The translations under genes and the position numbers were made by a program. The notes beneath the pieces were generated by a model. That model did not search any database. It saw nothing but the letters and a program-made list of their open reading frames with translations, and was not told the DNA's origin. From Seminavis robusta (taxonomy: Eukaryota > Bacillariophyta > Bacillariophyceae > Naviculales > Naviculaceae): a DNA stretch of 64,000 nt. This document shows positions 10,387 through 21,376 of this stretch, in pieces (the first letter of the stretch is position 1; each line of letters opens with the position of its first letter). The stretch lies in assembly GCA_903772945.1 (NCBI GenBank), contig CAICTM010000426.1, forward strand, positions 1 through 64,000, given 5' to 3'.

Positions 10387-13300
10387 TTACGGTGTAGGGA
10401 GAGCCTCTAAGCTCGTTTGAACCTTTTGGGCCTGATCTTCCAGCTCCGCAAGCTCCTTTTTCGCCTTGTCGACAACGGCTTCAGGCGCTTTGTCTACGAA
10501 ACCCTTCGACTTCAGGCGTCCAGCTAGCTTTTGAATCTCTTTCTGGAGCTTCTCGTTTTGCTTTTGCAGTCTGGCTCTCTCCTTTTCAGGGTCAATAAGA
10601 CCTGAAAGAGGCAAGAAAGCCTCAACGCCGTCTTGTACAACGAGCTGTACGGAATCAACAGCGGCGGCCTTGGCTTCCTCAGAACCTGGCTCACAAAACA
10701 CCACCCCCGATGCTTCCAGTTTAGCAAGTGCTACAAGTGAATTGACTTCTTTCTCGACTTCTTCCCGTATGGATTTCTCAGCAACAATCACGGCACTGAT
10801 TCGTTTTCCAGGCTCTACGTTGTATTCTGCTCTTGCATTCCGGATGCTTCTTGTCAGTGCCTGGAAGGACTCGAATTTACTTACTGCATCGTCAGATGTC
10901 ACGAGAGGCGATTCATCGTCCAACTGGGGCCAATCAGAGAGCATAAGAGAATGAGCCTTTTGGTCAGCGGTGGCATCTGCTCTTGGCAAATGATGCCACA
11001 GCTGTTCCGTCACGAATGGCATATAAGGGTGCAGTAGCCGGAGACTCGTGTCCAAAATGTATACCAAAACCTTTCGGGCTAGCTTGGCATCTTCCTCATT
11101 GGTTCCTCCCAAACCTTCGTAGAGGCGTGTTTTTGAAATCTCAATGTACCAATCAGCGTATTGATCCCACAAGAACGAGTAGACGAGGCTACCTGCAGCA
11201 CCGAGGTTGTAGTTTTCAATCTGTTCTGTGACACTTGCAACCAACGCATGGCACTTGGAAATAATGTATCGCTCTGGTAGGGGCATGGCTTCCAATTCTT
11301 CCTTTGTGATAGGACCCTTCACGCTCAGTTCTTTTCTTTCTTCTTCCGAGATGTCTTTGAGGGCATTACCAGTAACGAACTTGCAGCAGTTCCAAAGTTT
11401 GTTAGCAAAGTTGCGATTGGCCTCAATCTTCTCCATATTCAAAGGAATGTCCTGGTCGAGGAAAACAAAAGCAATTATATCAGAAAGATGTCCTCGGCGT
11501 CAGACGCGACAGCTAGTTCGCCTCCGTTCGATTTCGTACCTGCCCTGGGGTAACACCCGTAACAAGAGAATAGCGCAGACTGTCGGCCCCGTACTCTGCT
11601 ACGGTATCAAGAGGATCAATGACGTTTCCCTTGGTCTTCGACATTTTGGTTCCATCAACAGCTCGAACGAGACCGTGCAAATAAATGACGCTGAAAGGGC
11701 TCTTGCCAGTGAGTTCAATGCCCATCATCACCATCCGAGCGACCCAAAAGAACAAAATATCGTAGCCCGTTTCGAGGCAAGTACCAGGGTAGAAACGAGC
11801 AAGATCAGAATCCTCGTCTCCCTCTGACTGAGGCCAGCCCACAGTTGCAAACGGCCACAAACCAGAGCTGAACCACGTGTCCAGCACATCTTCCTCCTGA
11901 CGCAAGACAACATCCGACGAATGTCCTTGTTCGGTGGCTTTCTCCCTGGCTTCCTTTTCATTTCGGGCAACAATGTATTCCTCCTCTCCCGTCTCACCCA
12001 CGTACCAGACAGGAATTCTGTGACCCCACCACAACTGTCTGGAGACGCACCAGTCATGAATATCCGTCAACCAATTATTCCACGTCTTGTCGAATCGCTG
12101 CGGGACAATTTGGATATCTCCATCTTGGACAGCCTTGAGGGCTTTGGCTCCCATCCCCTCTGTCTTGACAAACCATTGACTACTCACCAACGGTTCAATC
12201 ACTTCACCACCGCGCTGGGACCTGGGGACACGTTGCGTGTGTGGTTCGGCCTTGATGACAAGGCCTTCGGCTTCCATATCCTCCCAGAGTTTGGCTCTGG
12301 CAACGAACCGGTCGAGTCCATCGTATGCTTCTCCGGCATTGGCATTCAGGGATCCATCTTTGTTCATAATGTTGATGACTGGTAAATTGTATTTGTTTCC
12401 AATGGCGTAATCGTTGGGATCATGACCAGGTGTAATCTTGAGCGCCCCGGTTCCAAACTCTCTATCGACATATTCATCGGCAATAATGGGAATGGTGCGA
12501 CCACCAGCCATGGGTACCACTGCCTGTTTTCCAAGGAGATGTTTGTAGCGATCATCCTCCGGGTGGACACAAACAGCCGTGTCTCCAAAGATAGTCTCGG
12601 GACGAGTCGTAGCCACCGGGAGGAACTCTTGATAGATAGAGAGACGCACATTGTGAGTTTCACCCGGCACAACAAAAATCCAATTCCAATGGATACCATT
12701 GCTTCCTGTCTTTTCACGCACCTTCACTACCATCCACCATGTACTTGAAGTAGTATAGTTTCCCTTCCTCTTCGGAATACTCCACTTCCAGATCACTGAC
12801 GGCCGTCTTTAACAAGGGCGCCCAATTGACCATGTACTCTCCTCGATAGACCAGTCCCTTTTCGTGCAATCGGACAAAGGCTTCGGAAACGGCATCACTG
12901 AGGTCACTGTCCATGGTGAATCGTTCTCGACTCCAATCGGCCGAAGCCCCGAGGGATCGCAACTGCCGGGTAATGTGTCCACCCTGTTCTTCCTTGTACA
13001 TCCATACCCGTCGCAAGAATTCCTCTCGACCGACATCTTCGCGACTGGTTCCTTCGGCAATCAATTGTTTTTCCACCTGCAGTTGTGTGGCGATTCCAGC
13101 GTGGTCCGTGCCTGGACAAAAGAAACGAAAAAGAAGTACATCAAGGCAACAACTCATCATTTAGTTGGTTTTCAACACAACACAAAACACCATGCGCACT
13201 TTGTTTCTTTCTTTATTTACCTGGCAACCAGAGCACGGGACGACCTCTCATGCGATGAAATCGCGCCAATACATCTTGGAGGGCGACAAAAATGGCATGT

Positions 13301-13776
13301 CCCATGTGCAATCGTCCCGTGACATTGGGAGGTGGCATGGGTAGCACATAGGGTTGTTTTTTATTGCTCTTTTTCGCTTGTTTGGCATCGGGTTGAAAAC
13401 ATCCGGCCCCTTCCCACCATTGGTAGATTTCGGTTTCAAAGGATGTCGGATCGTAACTTCCCAACAATCCGGCTTCTTGGTTGGTGACATCGTAATTATT
13501 GCTCTTTGTGGCATCGGGAGACGTGGTGACGGCCAATGTGGATGTTCGACGACGACTACACAAGGATCGAGGCTTGAAAGCCGAAGACGAGACGACGGTT
13601 CGTTGGGCCGTGGCGCGCAAAAAGGCACTTTTGGTGGAAAAAGCCGTGGTGACCGAGGAGGACGACGCCAGGCAGAGCCACGCCATGGTGGCCAAATTGG
13701 TTTTCTTCTTCTTGTGGTGATGGTTGTTCCTACTGCCGACACTTGCCGCGTTGCGAGACTGGAGCTGACTGGGCAT
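10387..13776 (-). CDS. VARS: Valyl-tRNA synthetase, probably plastid (four exons)
   Basis: This enzyme charges tRNA-Val. On the minus strand the exons are 13776-13221, 13111-12722, 12627-11540 and 11451-10387, with GT-AG introns of 109, 94 and 88 nt; together they encode 1032 residues. The class I HIGH motif lies in [14 protein letters not shown] (148-161) and the KMSKS motif is KMSKTKGN (643-650). The editing domain carries [14 protein letters not shown]. The anticodon-binding region is followed by a C-terminal coiled-coil arm rich in Lys/Glu, as in bacterial-type ValRS. The N-terminus has a Lys-rich start, a short hydrophobic stretch ([16 protein letters not shown]) and then a Ser/Arg/Thr-rich segment, matching a signal peptide with a TTAF cleavage motif for plastid import. 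An internal ATG at 13686 (MAWLCL) is a second possible start. Identity is certain; compartment is inferred. Confidence 0.95.
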
Positions 13777-14608
13777 GTTGTGGTCGGATCTTGTGCTTGC
13801 TTGGATCCAAAAAGCAAGAAGTAAGCAAGTTTCTCGGGGGTATCTACCCGTATCTTGTCAACTCCAGCAGAATGAGACTTTTAGCTTGGAATCAGCTTGC
13901 ACGAGAAGCCAACAACAGAGATAATATCTTCCTCTATGATGTGCTGCTAATCCAGTCTCCTCCCACCTCATTCAGCTTTCTGAGGATCAAATATATGAAG
14001 AAACTTAATGATGGCCGCTGACTACGATGAGAGATGATGCCACTTGTTTGGTTGCGACTGACGTCAGAAGCTTTTGTCCCAACGATTTCAATCAAAGGAG
14101 GAAGTGTGTGACCTTTTTTCTTCCCTCCAATAACGCGAGGTGGACAACCTACAGGCATGCGGGGGTCACAATCTGAGGGTGGCCACCACGCCTTGGCAAA
14201 AATTTCGAACGGCCAGAAACAGTCACAGTGGCGGCAATTTGAGATTGAAGGTCTAGTCTTGGTGTCTTCATCAGCTTGTCATCAGTAGCATCGCGACGAG
14301 ACTCCTCGAACTTTAGTATTTCTAAAGAACTCTACTAATCCAGAGTCGAGACAAGGACAAGTTTAATATTCAGTGGAAGCTATCATAGAACGGAGGTAAG
14401 TAGTGTGGTGATGTTTGGCTCATTATGCCTTAGTTTTGGTGGAGGTATACCGACAAAAACCTGAAAGCCAAGATTTTGTCCGGTAGCGTCCAGTAGCACA
14501 AAAACCGACTCATTCATCTTCCCCACAAAAATCTTATTTTCGACTTACCACACACACATACATACACATATAGAAAGAAGAAAAGAGAGAGAAGATAGAG
14601 GAGCCACA
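13777..14608. other. Intergenic, divergent genes
   Basis: An 830-bp spacer separates the ValRS start (-) and the gene at 14609 (+). Nothing is conserved by eye. A CA-rich and GA-rich stretch (14547-14600) directly precedes the plus-strand ATG and probably belongs to its leader. Confidence 0.5.
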
Positions 14609-15790
14609 ATGCTGCTCCGTCGAATCTTTCGATCCGTCAAGAAGCGCATGAAGAAGGTGGTGAAGAAGCCCAAGGAGGCAGCAGTGTCCACTACTACTAC
14701 CACATGTACTTCTTCTACGACCACCACCACCAGTAGTAGTAGTGTTACCACCCACAAGGCATCCTCTCATCCAAAGAGAACTTCTGTAGCTCCACTTCCC
14801 TCTTCCTCTTCTCCTTCCTCTTCCAATAACAATGTCTTTCGAAGCCACAGCGATCTCCTCCTACTCAAAAAAAGCAACGGCTCGGCCTTCCATCCTCCTT
14901 CTTCTGCTAAAACACGTTCTGCGGGAGCCTTTCCCACTACTCCAAGCAACACCAATGCTCGTCCACTTCCTCCTCTTTCTTCCGCAAAGCCCAACAAGTA
15001 TGCTGCCAGTTCTTCCACCTCCTCCTTTTATCAGTCTCCTTCTTCCGCCTTTTCTTCCGTATTGGCACCACCTCCCACTGATACCAAGCCTTACCACAAG
15101 ATTAACCACAACCACAGCTACAGTACAGCTACCACTGCTACTACCACTAGTACTACTACTGATTCTATCCACCACCCAAGAAAACCTCGCAAACAAGTGT
15201 GTTTTGGCTACATTATGGAACACCGGTACGTCAAGCCACCCACACGGACCAAGGCACAACGCAAGGCACTCTGGTACTCCTCCAAAGAAATCAAGGCCAT
15301 GCGGGTCGAGATTTGCGTGCAGCGAAAGAAACAAAAGAAACACCTTGTCAATAAGGAAGAAAAGGCCAAACACGAACGGCGACGTGATTTTGTGCGGTCC
15401 TTTCTCTACTTTTGCAATGACCTGGGGGTAAGTGATCCAAGGGCATTGGCCGTGTTCGCGGCCACCAACAGTCTGAATGATCGACAACGTGCCCTTGTAT
15501 TGGCGCGAAGCGATGCCCACGATGCCTGTCGCATCTATCACGATTTCATCATGTCACCCGACGGAGCGGAAGCTGCAGCGGCACGGTTCTTTTTTGGACA
15601 GCCATCTCCATCGTCTCAGCGCTCTCTCGTGTCACCGTCCAATCTACACCAGAGCAAACAAGGTGTCAGCATAGCTCCTCCTCGTCGGGAACGACTGCCA
15701 CCCAAGTCGTTGGAGTCACGGCATTTGCAGACACGGCCTTCGGTGGTGACAGCCCATAAGGTGCTCACATTTCAGTGTGCCTTTTTGTGA
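14609..15790 (+). CDS. Low-complexity protein with a conserved C-terminal module shared with 60790-61581
   Basis: This is a 393-residue intron-free protein of unknown function. Residues 1-190 are Ser/Thr/Pro-rich low complexity after a basic start (MLLRRIFRSVKKRMKKVVKK). The conserved part begins at about 194 with KQVCFGYIMEHRYV, then LWYSSKEIKAMRVEI (about 221-235), a Lys/Arg-rich helix, and a segment VRSFLYFCNDLGVSDPRALA followed by NSLNDRQRALVLARSDAHDACRIYHDF (shown here to its key part ARSDAHDACRIYHDF). The order V-x-FG, WYxxxE, basic helix, and a final hydrophobic helix ending in a C/Y-rich stretch matches the 263-residue protein at 61 kb, so both belong to one family I cannot name. No signal peptide or membrane segment is seen. 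Codon use and the clean start context (CCACAATG) support a real gene. Confidence 0.85.
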   Translation: MLLRRIFRSVKKRMKKVVKKPKEAAVSTTTTTCTSSTTTTTSSSSVTTHKASSHPKRTSVAPLPSSSSPSSSNNNVFRSHSDLLLLKKSNGSAFHPPSSAKTRSAGAFPTTPSNTNARPLPPLSSAKPNKYAASSSTSSFYQSPSSAFSSVLAPPPTDTKPYHKINHNHSYSTATTATTTSTTTDSIHHPRKPRKQVCFGYIMEHRYVKPPTRTKAQRKALWYSSKEIKAMRVEICVQRKKQKKHLVNKEEKAKHERRRDFVRSFLYFCNDLGVSDPRALAVFAATNSLNDRQRALVLARSDAHDACRIYHDFIMSPDGAEAAAARFFFGQPSPSSQRSLVSPSNLHQSKQGVSIAPPRRERLPPKSLESRHLQTRPSVVTAHKVLTFQCAFL

Positions 15791-16231
15791 GTTACCACAC
15801 AACACCATGAAACAGTACACACCACAAGCACGCACAATGAGAAGAGAACATGCACACAGTTCTGACCATACACACACAGAAAGAGAAAACGAGAAACATA
15901 CATACGCAAACACTGCACACAAACAAACAAACAATCAATCCCAATGAATCAATCATGCCGCACTTGAACTGTTGCATGCATCGAAAAGGGATCTTGATCA
16001 TAATGAAGAATCACAAACACGGGGACCTGAACACTGCCTGATTGCAGGAATATCTTGATGCTAGCTAGCACTTGTTGCAGGGTTTGGAACCTAAACAAGG
16101 AGTAAAACACAGAACGAGAAGCATAGAATAATGCAGGTGAACCACGTCCGATTCATAGCTGTAAATGTAATGTAAAAGGCGATTAACACGGCTACCCATG
16201 TGCATTCGCAAGCTGCACCAACCATGAATGT
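15791..16231. other. Intergenic, convergent genes
   Basis: This contains CA-rich runs (15795-15930) after the plus-strand gene. I see no coding signal. Confidence 0.5.
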
Positions 16232-18703
16232 TCAATGCATCAACATGTGTTCTTCGGCAAAGGCATACCAATCGCCAGCTTTGGCTGGCGAGCCATCTGA
16301 CTTTGCAACATCAACACCATTGCTGTCCTTGTGTGTTATGCCTCCTTGCGCACTGCAATAATCGTAGATGCGTTCATCGTACTCCACAAAATGAATGATC
16401 TCCGCCTCGAAAAACTCATCCAGATTCAACAAGAGTTCCATCAGTTTCTCGTCACCCATCTTTGGATGGAATCCAAGGGCACGTGCACGAGCAGCCAAAG
16501 GAGGCTTCTTGGCACGTATTTCATCTTCTGTAGGTTGTCGCTTCTCTATCAGGTATTCAGGAGCTGCTGGGCTAGGATCATTCCTCAACTCGTTTTTCAG
16601 TCTGCGATTCCACGAATCCAATGCCCGCCTGCCATACCCATTTTCTGCTTTGGCCGATTCCAAGAAATCCGTGCCAACCTGCTTCTTATTGGCCTCTGGG
16701 CAATTCAATGCTGATTCCCAGAAAGTGCTACCTTCATCTGAAGCTTTGTAGTTTCCAACATACTCCCATCCTAAAAGCTTACCCTCGCCCTTGTGGTTCC
16801 TGTGTGTTCGAGTTCGTTTCACAAAGAGTGGAAATGAGCGACCCATTGCCCGAGAGTATTCGGGGACGCAGTTGATTGATGCCGAAGGTTGGCTAGCGTA
16901 TTGTGGGGCATTGGGATTGTGCATCATGTTGGCTGCCACAAACTCAAAGTCTTTCATAGACTCTGGTTCTTCTTGGTCCTGCAAGGTGGAGAGGTGCTTT
17001 GGAATAGGATATCCAGCTCTTAGGTTGTGGTCATTATCCCAAATATTACGGTTCCACAATGCAGGTTGCCCCCAGGTATTCTGCACGCTACCCCCCAGCC
17101 GAGCAATTCCACCATGTTGACGTTTCAGCAAGAATCGTTCGGCATGTCCATTGTAGAATTCCTGCCTTCTTTTCTTCAGTTTTTCTTGCTTGATTTCGAC
17201 GGGAAGTTCTGCGTCATTGCCAAGATCAGCGGGGTCATTGTCCTCCGCGCCATTGGCAACATTGCTTCCGACAACAGCTGTGTGATCTGTGGCGTCTCCT
17301 TGGTGGGACCTGGAACGGGACTTCTTTGTTTGTGACTGTTCTTCTTCTTCTTCCTCTTCTTCTTCCTCCTCCTCCTTGGGTGCTGTGCGTTCAGCACACT
17401 TGTGATTTTGCATGGAGTTGCTATCAGGTGTCTTCACTATGCGACCATAACGTGTTCTGACCACTCCAGTACTGGCCGCTTCCGACTTTCTGGAAGCCAG
17501 AGGAGTCACCACTGCTGCCTTGGGCTTCACATCCTCTTCTTCCGACTCGGAATCGGAATCCAGCACAATAGGATTCTGCACGTTTCCTGCTTGCAGAACA
17601 CCACTTTCTGTGTCCTTCGAAACCGTGGGCTCTGGGAGACAGGAATCCTGGCTCTTGACCACAGCAGGGCTCCGATCCGATGCATCCACGACAGCCTCAC
17701 GTTCCTTGTCTCCCAAGGTTGGCTCTGTATCCGTTCTGCTTTGCACATTGCTGCTTCGGACGGTTGCTGCCTCGGGTACACTGGTCACCAAGGTAGGTTG
17801 ATCCGCTCCATTGGCGCGAACATTTGGCTCTGCATCTTCCATCCTTGATTCTGATGTCGCCTCCTTGTGCGTTTCCGCATCATCATTTGCAGGGTTGAGC
17901 TGGCTTTCATCATCGTTTACCAAGGCTGTTGTAGAAGTAGATTCAGTCTCATTGATGGCTTTCTTATTTGGCTCAGAAACCTCATTGGTATTATGTCTTT
18001 GACCACTTTTCACCGCTTCTGGCTCACTACCATCGTGACATGACGACGTGGCTGGTTCTACTATGGTGGGTTCCACTCTGTTTTTCTCTACAGAAGCCTC
18101 GGCGTCCATGGGAGGATCAGGGTTTGGCTCACATTCACCGGAAGCTGATACCATGGTCCACTCAGAAGCCTCTGGCTGGTCGGCTTCCATGGCAGATCCA
18201 GAACAGCTTTGCTTTGAAATGTCCTCTCCATCTGGGTGTCTACTAGTCTCTTCCACTGGATTCGAATGTTCTGCCTTTTTCCTCTTACATTCTGTTACTT
18301 TTGCGGTGCCTTCCCCTCGACAAGGAGGTCTCTTTTTTGGTTCCAGTATCCGCTCGGATCTGGTTTGCGGTGAACTTGCCTCTTTGTTTTTCGTTTCATT
18401 GAATGTTGGCGTTTGGTCTGCTTCCTCGTCCCATTCTTCTGGTAAAACCTTGAGCTGTTGGAGGCATGTGCACAGGTACCGGTGTTCATTGATGGTACTG
18501 ACGACAAAGGGCGCCCCGTTCCGGTAATGTTGAAAGACGTAATTGTTTGGAAGTCGGAAGCGTTGCCCCACGAGTTGTTGTGGAATGATTTGGTTTCTCA
18601 AATCCGCAAGAGTGGCTCCTGTTCCCACCCAAACAGTGGTCCAAGTGGTCTTGTCTCGGCTCGAGTATATCTCCAACTCTACTTCTTTCTCTTCTGATGT
18701 CAT
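16232..18703 (-). CDS. Large acidic protein with conserved N- and C-terminal modules
   Basis: This is an 823-residue intron-free protein. A folded N-terminal module (about 1-105) begins MTSEEKEVELEIYSSRD and contains an RFRLPNNYVFQHYRNG segment. A long disordered middle (about 105-560) is rich in Glu, Ser, Thr and Pro, with an acidic run of about 20 Glu and Lys/Arg patches that could be nuclear signals. A C-terminal module (about 600-800) has RSFPLFVKRTR, LLGWEYVGNYK and later an acidic helical stretch LNLDEFFEAEIIHFVEYDER. The WEYVGxY core resembles uncharacterised domains seen in fungal and algal nuclear proteins; I state this from memory and cannot confirm it. The gene is divergent from the membrane protein at 19145. 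A truncated copy of its first 100 codons lies at 21031-21376 on the same strand. The role is unknown; nuclear location is only suggested. Confidence 0.85.
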   Translation of the reverse strand: MTSEEKEVELEIYSSRDKTTWTTVWVGTGATLADLRNQIIPQQLVGQRFRLPNNYVFQHYRNGAPFVVSTINEHRYLCTCLQQLKVLPEEWDEEADQTPTFNETKNKEASSPQTRSERILEPKKRPPCRGEGTAKVTECKRKKAEHSNPVEETSRHPDGEDISKQSCSGSAMEADQPEASEWTMVSASGECEPNPDPPMDAEASVEKNRVEPTIVEPATSSCHDGSEPEAVKSGQRHNTNEVSEPNKKAINETESTSTTALVNDDESQLNPANDDAETHKEATSESRMEDAEPNVRANGADQPTLVTSVPEAATVRSSNVQSRTDTEPTLGDKEREAVVDASDRSPAVVKSQDSCLPEPTVSKDTESGVLQAGNVQNPIVLDSDSESEEEDVKPKAAVVTPLASRKSEAASTGVVRTRYGRIVKTPDSNSMQNHKCAERTAPKEEEEEEEEEEEEQSQTKKSRSRSHQGDATDHTAVVGSNVANGAEDNDPADLGNDAELPVEIKQEKLKKRRQEFYNGHAERFLLKRQHGGIARLGGSVQNTWGQPALWNRNIWDNDHNLRAGYPIPKHLSTLQDQEEPESMKDFEFVAANMMHNPNAPQYASQPSASINCVPEYSRAMGRSFPLFVKRTRTHRNHKGEGKLLGWEYVGNYKASDEGSTFWESALNCPEANKKQVGTDFLESAKAENGYGRRALDSWNRRLKNELRNDPSPAAPEYLIEKRQPTEDEIRAKKPPLAARARALGFHPKMGDEKLMELLLNLDEFFEAEIIHFVEYDERIYDYCSAQGGITHKDSNGVDVAKSDGSPAKAGDWYAFAEEHMLMH

Positions 18704-19144
18704 GGTGGAGGATAGTTGCTAAAGAACAACCCTTCAACAGAAGAAGTGTGGAGGCTTCTTGCTTTTTGCTTTCTTGCTTTCTTGGGCTTTTGGAAAGATA
18801 CAAAAGATACGGTGGGTCATTTATTAGTACATGTACTTGTGCTACCGGTACTGGTACGTAGAACAGACCCACACAGGACAGGGGCAAAATCGCTGAGGGG
18901 GGTAATTACGTTCTACATATGTATGTGTATCCCAAAAGAGACCCCCCATGATGTGCAGCCGATTGAGTCGAGTCTCAGCAGTCCCGACAACACCAGCAGG
19001 AACACGTACGGTATCATACCGGTACACAGACTTTAGCAGACAGCAGCAAGTGACAGCAACAGCAACACCCACAAGCAACAATCGCAGCATCAACAACAGA
19101 AGAACCGTAGATAGCACGCAGATAATACAACAAGAAAGGGCACA
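18704..19144. promoter_or_regulatory. Shared divergent upstream region
   Basis: This spacer of 441 bp lies between divergent starts at 18703 (-) and 19145 (+). It holds ACCGGTACTGGTAC near 18845 and ATACCGGTACAC near 19017. Promoter function is inferred from position. Confidence 0.4.
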
Positions 19145-20131
19145 ATGGTCGATGAAACTGCCGACCACCTGTGGGCTAGTGCTGACAGTGAGGCGGTCAA
19201 AACGTCTCCGCAATTAACATCGACCGAAGCGACTCTCGAAGAAGAAGTGGACCCCGACAGCTGCGGTTTCATGACACTCTACCAAGGAATGCAAGTGTGG
19301 CACTTTATCGATATTGTTCTGGGAGTTGTGATTTTGATTTATGGTTCCATCATGGCTCAGTCCGTCTCTACAGTGGCCGTGGTTTTAATTATTGGCTCTG
19401 GAATTGTCTTGACGATTCGAGGTCTCTGCGGCACACTGTCACTCGGAACAGAAGACATTTGCCATCGTTGTGGCTTGTCCTTCTCGGCCGGTGCCTCTCC
19501 CATCATGGCATGCACGTGGTTCGTCTTGATGTTCATCAACTTGATTCTGCCGGGTCTCGTCCGAAAATACCTCCAAGAACATCACATGCTCTGGAAATTT
19601 CTACAAAATTGGGAAAATTCACACAAACTCACAGTTACACTACTCTTATTTGGAGTCTTTCTGTTGGAATGTGCGCGGTGGCAATTGGTGTTGAATTTGC
19701 AACGAAAAGTTCACAGTCTGGAAGCCATGGAGGACTCCAGAGCCAATGCCAGGGCGGCGCGGCGCAATCGAATGACAGATCGACCGTGGTGGTGTTCTTC
19801 CATCAACAACTCACCGACCGATCCCAACGATCCCTTGACGGATGCCTTGTTGCCCGTCACGGCCGAACGAAGCAAACCGCAACAACAACAATCTACTGGC
19901 TGGTACTTTTTGGGGAGACCCAAACGCACGCAGCAGCATCATGTCAGTCCAAATGTACGACAAGATGGCTCTGGTGATTTTGCGTCCATTCAAGACGATT
20001 GGGTCGGCCGTACCAATGAAGACCCATTCTGGTGGAGTCGAGAAGATGATAGTACTGTGCCATCCATGACATCCACGGAAGAAGTGTCGTGGGCCAAGGA
20101 CAGTGGTAAAAAGTCACCGGCAAGAAGGTGA
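19145..20131 (+). CDS. Four-helix membrane protein
   Basis: This is a 328-residue intron-free protein, family not recognised. A short acidic N-terminus (1-45) precedes hydrophobic helices at about 52-72, 75-97, 119-139 and 161-178. A Cys-containing loop (EDICHRCGLSFSAG, about 103-116) lies between helices 2 and 3. The C-terminal 145 residues are hydrophilic, with a basic segment, a PWW motif and a Gln run, and probably lie in the cytosol. The loop cysteines and four-helix layout recall tetraspan proteins, but the CCG motif of tetraspanins is absent. The ATG lies in a GGCACAATGG context. A real gene is very likely; its function is not known. Confidence 0.85.
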   Translation: MVDETADHLWASADSEAVKTSPQLTSTEATLEEEVDPDSCGFMTLYQGMQVWHFIDIVLGVVILIYGSIMAQSVSTVAVVLIIGSGIVLTIRGLCGTLSLGTEDICHRCGLSFSAGASPIMACTWFVLMFINLILPGLVRKYLQEHHMLWKFLQNWENSHKLTVTLLLFGVFLLECARWQLVLNLQRKVHSLEAMEDSRANARAARRNRMTDRPWWCSSINNSPTDPNDPLTDALLPVTAERSKPQQQQSTGWYFLGRPKRTQQHHVSPNVRQDGSGDFASIQDDWVGRTNEDPFWWSREDDSTVPSMTSTEEVSWAKDSGKKSPARR

Positions 20132-21030
20132 TGATGGTAGCAGAATTGCATTGTAGTTCGTTTTTGTGTGCAAAATCGCCTTGTTGTTTCGGTTCAAAAA
20201 GTCCATGTCAATGATTTGATAAAGATGATAAGGCACTCTACAATGGAAGCGGTGTGTTGGATTCAATTGGAATCCAGGACACGAGGGTGCAAGCTGGTAC
20301 CGGTAATAGTACATGCACCTGTACGTGGAGTCGAGTGACAGTCACAGAGTCCTCAGTCGTTTGGTATATCAGAATGATCGAACCACTGTAGAGACATTAT
20401 CGCCGTACATGTTTACTCCCGTAAATAGGCTGAATCAGCTCTGTCATTCGACGAGTGGTGCTGTCAAGCTTATGCCGGTCATAACAACCAAGGAGGTGTC
20501 TGACCGAAAGGACAGAATAATAGAACACCAGCAAGTAAGTTTGCAACTTTTGTAACCGACTGGCCCTGGCACCTGAGATGGAATCACAACTGCCAGATAG
20601 TGGAATGGGTTCTTGTACTCTTCCGTAGAGGAAGAATGGAAGCTTTAAGCAGAACTGCAGCGCGAAAGAGGGTGGTCACGAAGTTCCGCGACTGAGGCAG
20701 CAACAAGCGACTGATGCACACGAGGAGCCCTTCACACAAAACACGAAGAACCACAGGACAAACCTCGGGCTCCCCGTAACCCGTCATAACTTCACAGTGC
20801 GTATCAAACTCTCTTCAGCTATGCCCTTGCCTCGGCTACCTCATCATATCAGCACTCAGCAGAACGTCCTTGGTGCACACCTTGAAGAAACCTCAAAGTC
20901 ACGGTGGCACCATAAGAGATAAGAGACGACAACAGTCCTCTAAGCGTGGACTTCCATTCTCGGGTTCTTTTCTTTCTCTCCAAGCTCCAGGAACTCCTTG
21001 CTGCTAGCTCAGTGTTTTGAAACCGACGGG
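20132..21030. other. Intergenic
   Basis: I see no coding evidence. A GGTACCGGTA palindrome lies near 20296. The region leads into the truncated gene copy at 21031. Confidence 0.5.
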
Positions 21031-21376
21031 TGTTGGCATTTGCCCCTCGTCTGCTTCATCCCGTTCTTCCGGTTTGGTCTGTTGCTTTCCTCGTCCCATT
21101 CTGCTCCCGGTAAAACCTTGAGCTGTTGGAGGTCCGTACATGGGTACTGGTGTTCATTCACTGTACTGTACTCGTGACAAACGGTGACCTGTTCCGGCAG
21201 TGTTGAAAGATGTCATTGTTTAGCAGCCTCAAAACTTCCCCCCACAAGTTATTGTGGAATGATTTGGTTTGTCAAATCTGCCAGGGTGGCTCATGGTCCC
21301 ACCCACACCTTGGTTCAAGGGGTTTTGGCTTGGATCGACTAGTTGCCAGATCTATTTCTTTCTCTTCCGACATCAT
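21031..21376 (-). pseudogene. Truncated copy of the 5' end of the 16232-18703 gene
   Basis: Nucleotide similarity to about 18404-18711 is clear along the whole stretch: the shared blocks AAAACCTTGAGCTGTTGGAG, TTATTGTGGAATGATTTGGT against TTGTTGTGGAATGATTTGGT, and TCTTTCTCTTC before the start codon. The start ATG is kept at 21376, and the first residues read MMSEEKEIDL against MTSEEKEVEL in the parent. The frame is then lost through small length differences. Near 21043-21095 the Glu-rich region is tandemly doubled. The copy ends at about codon 100, so only the N-terminal module was copied. It has the same orientation as the parent, about 2.7 kb from its start. Confidence 0.85.
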
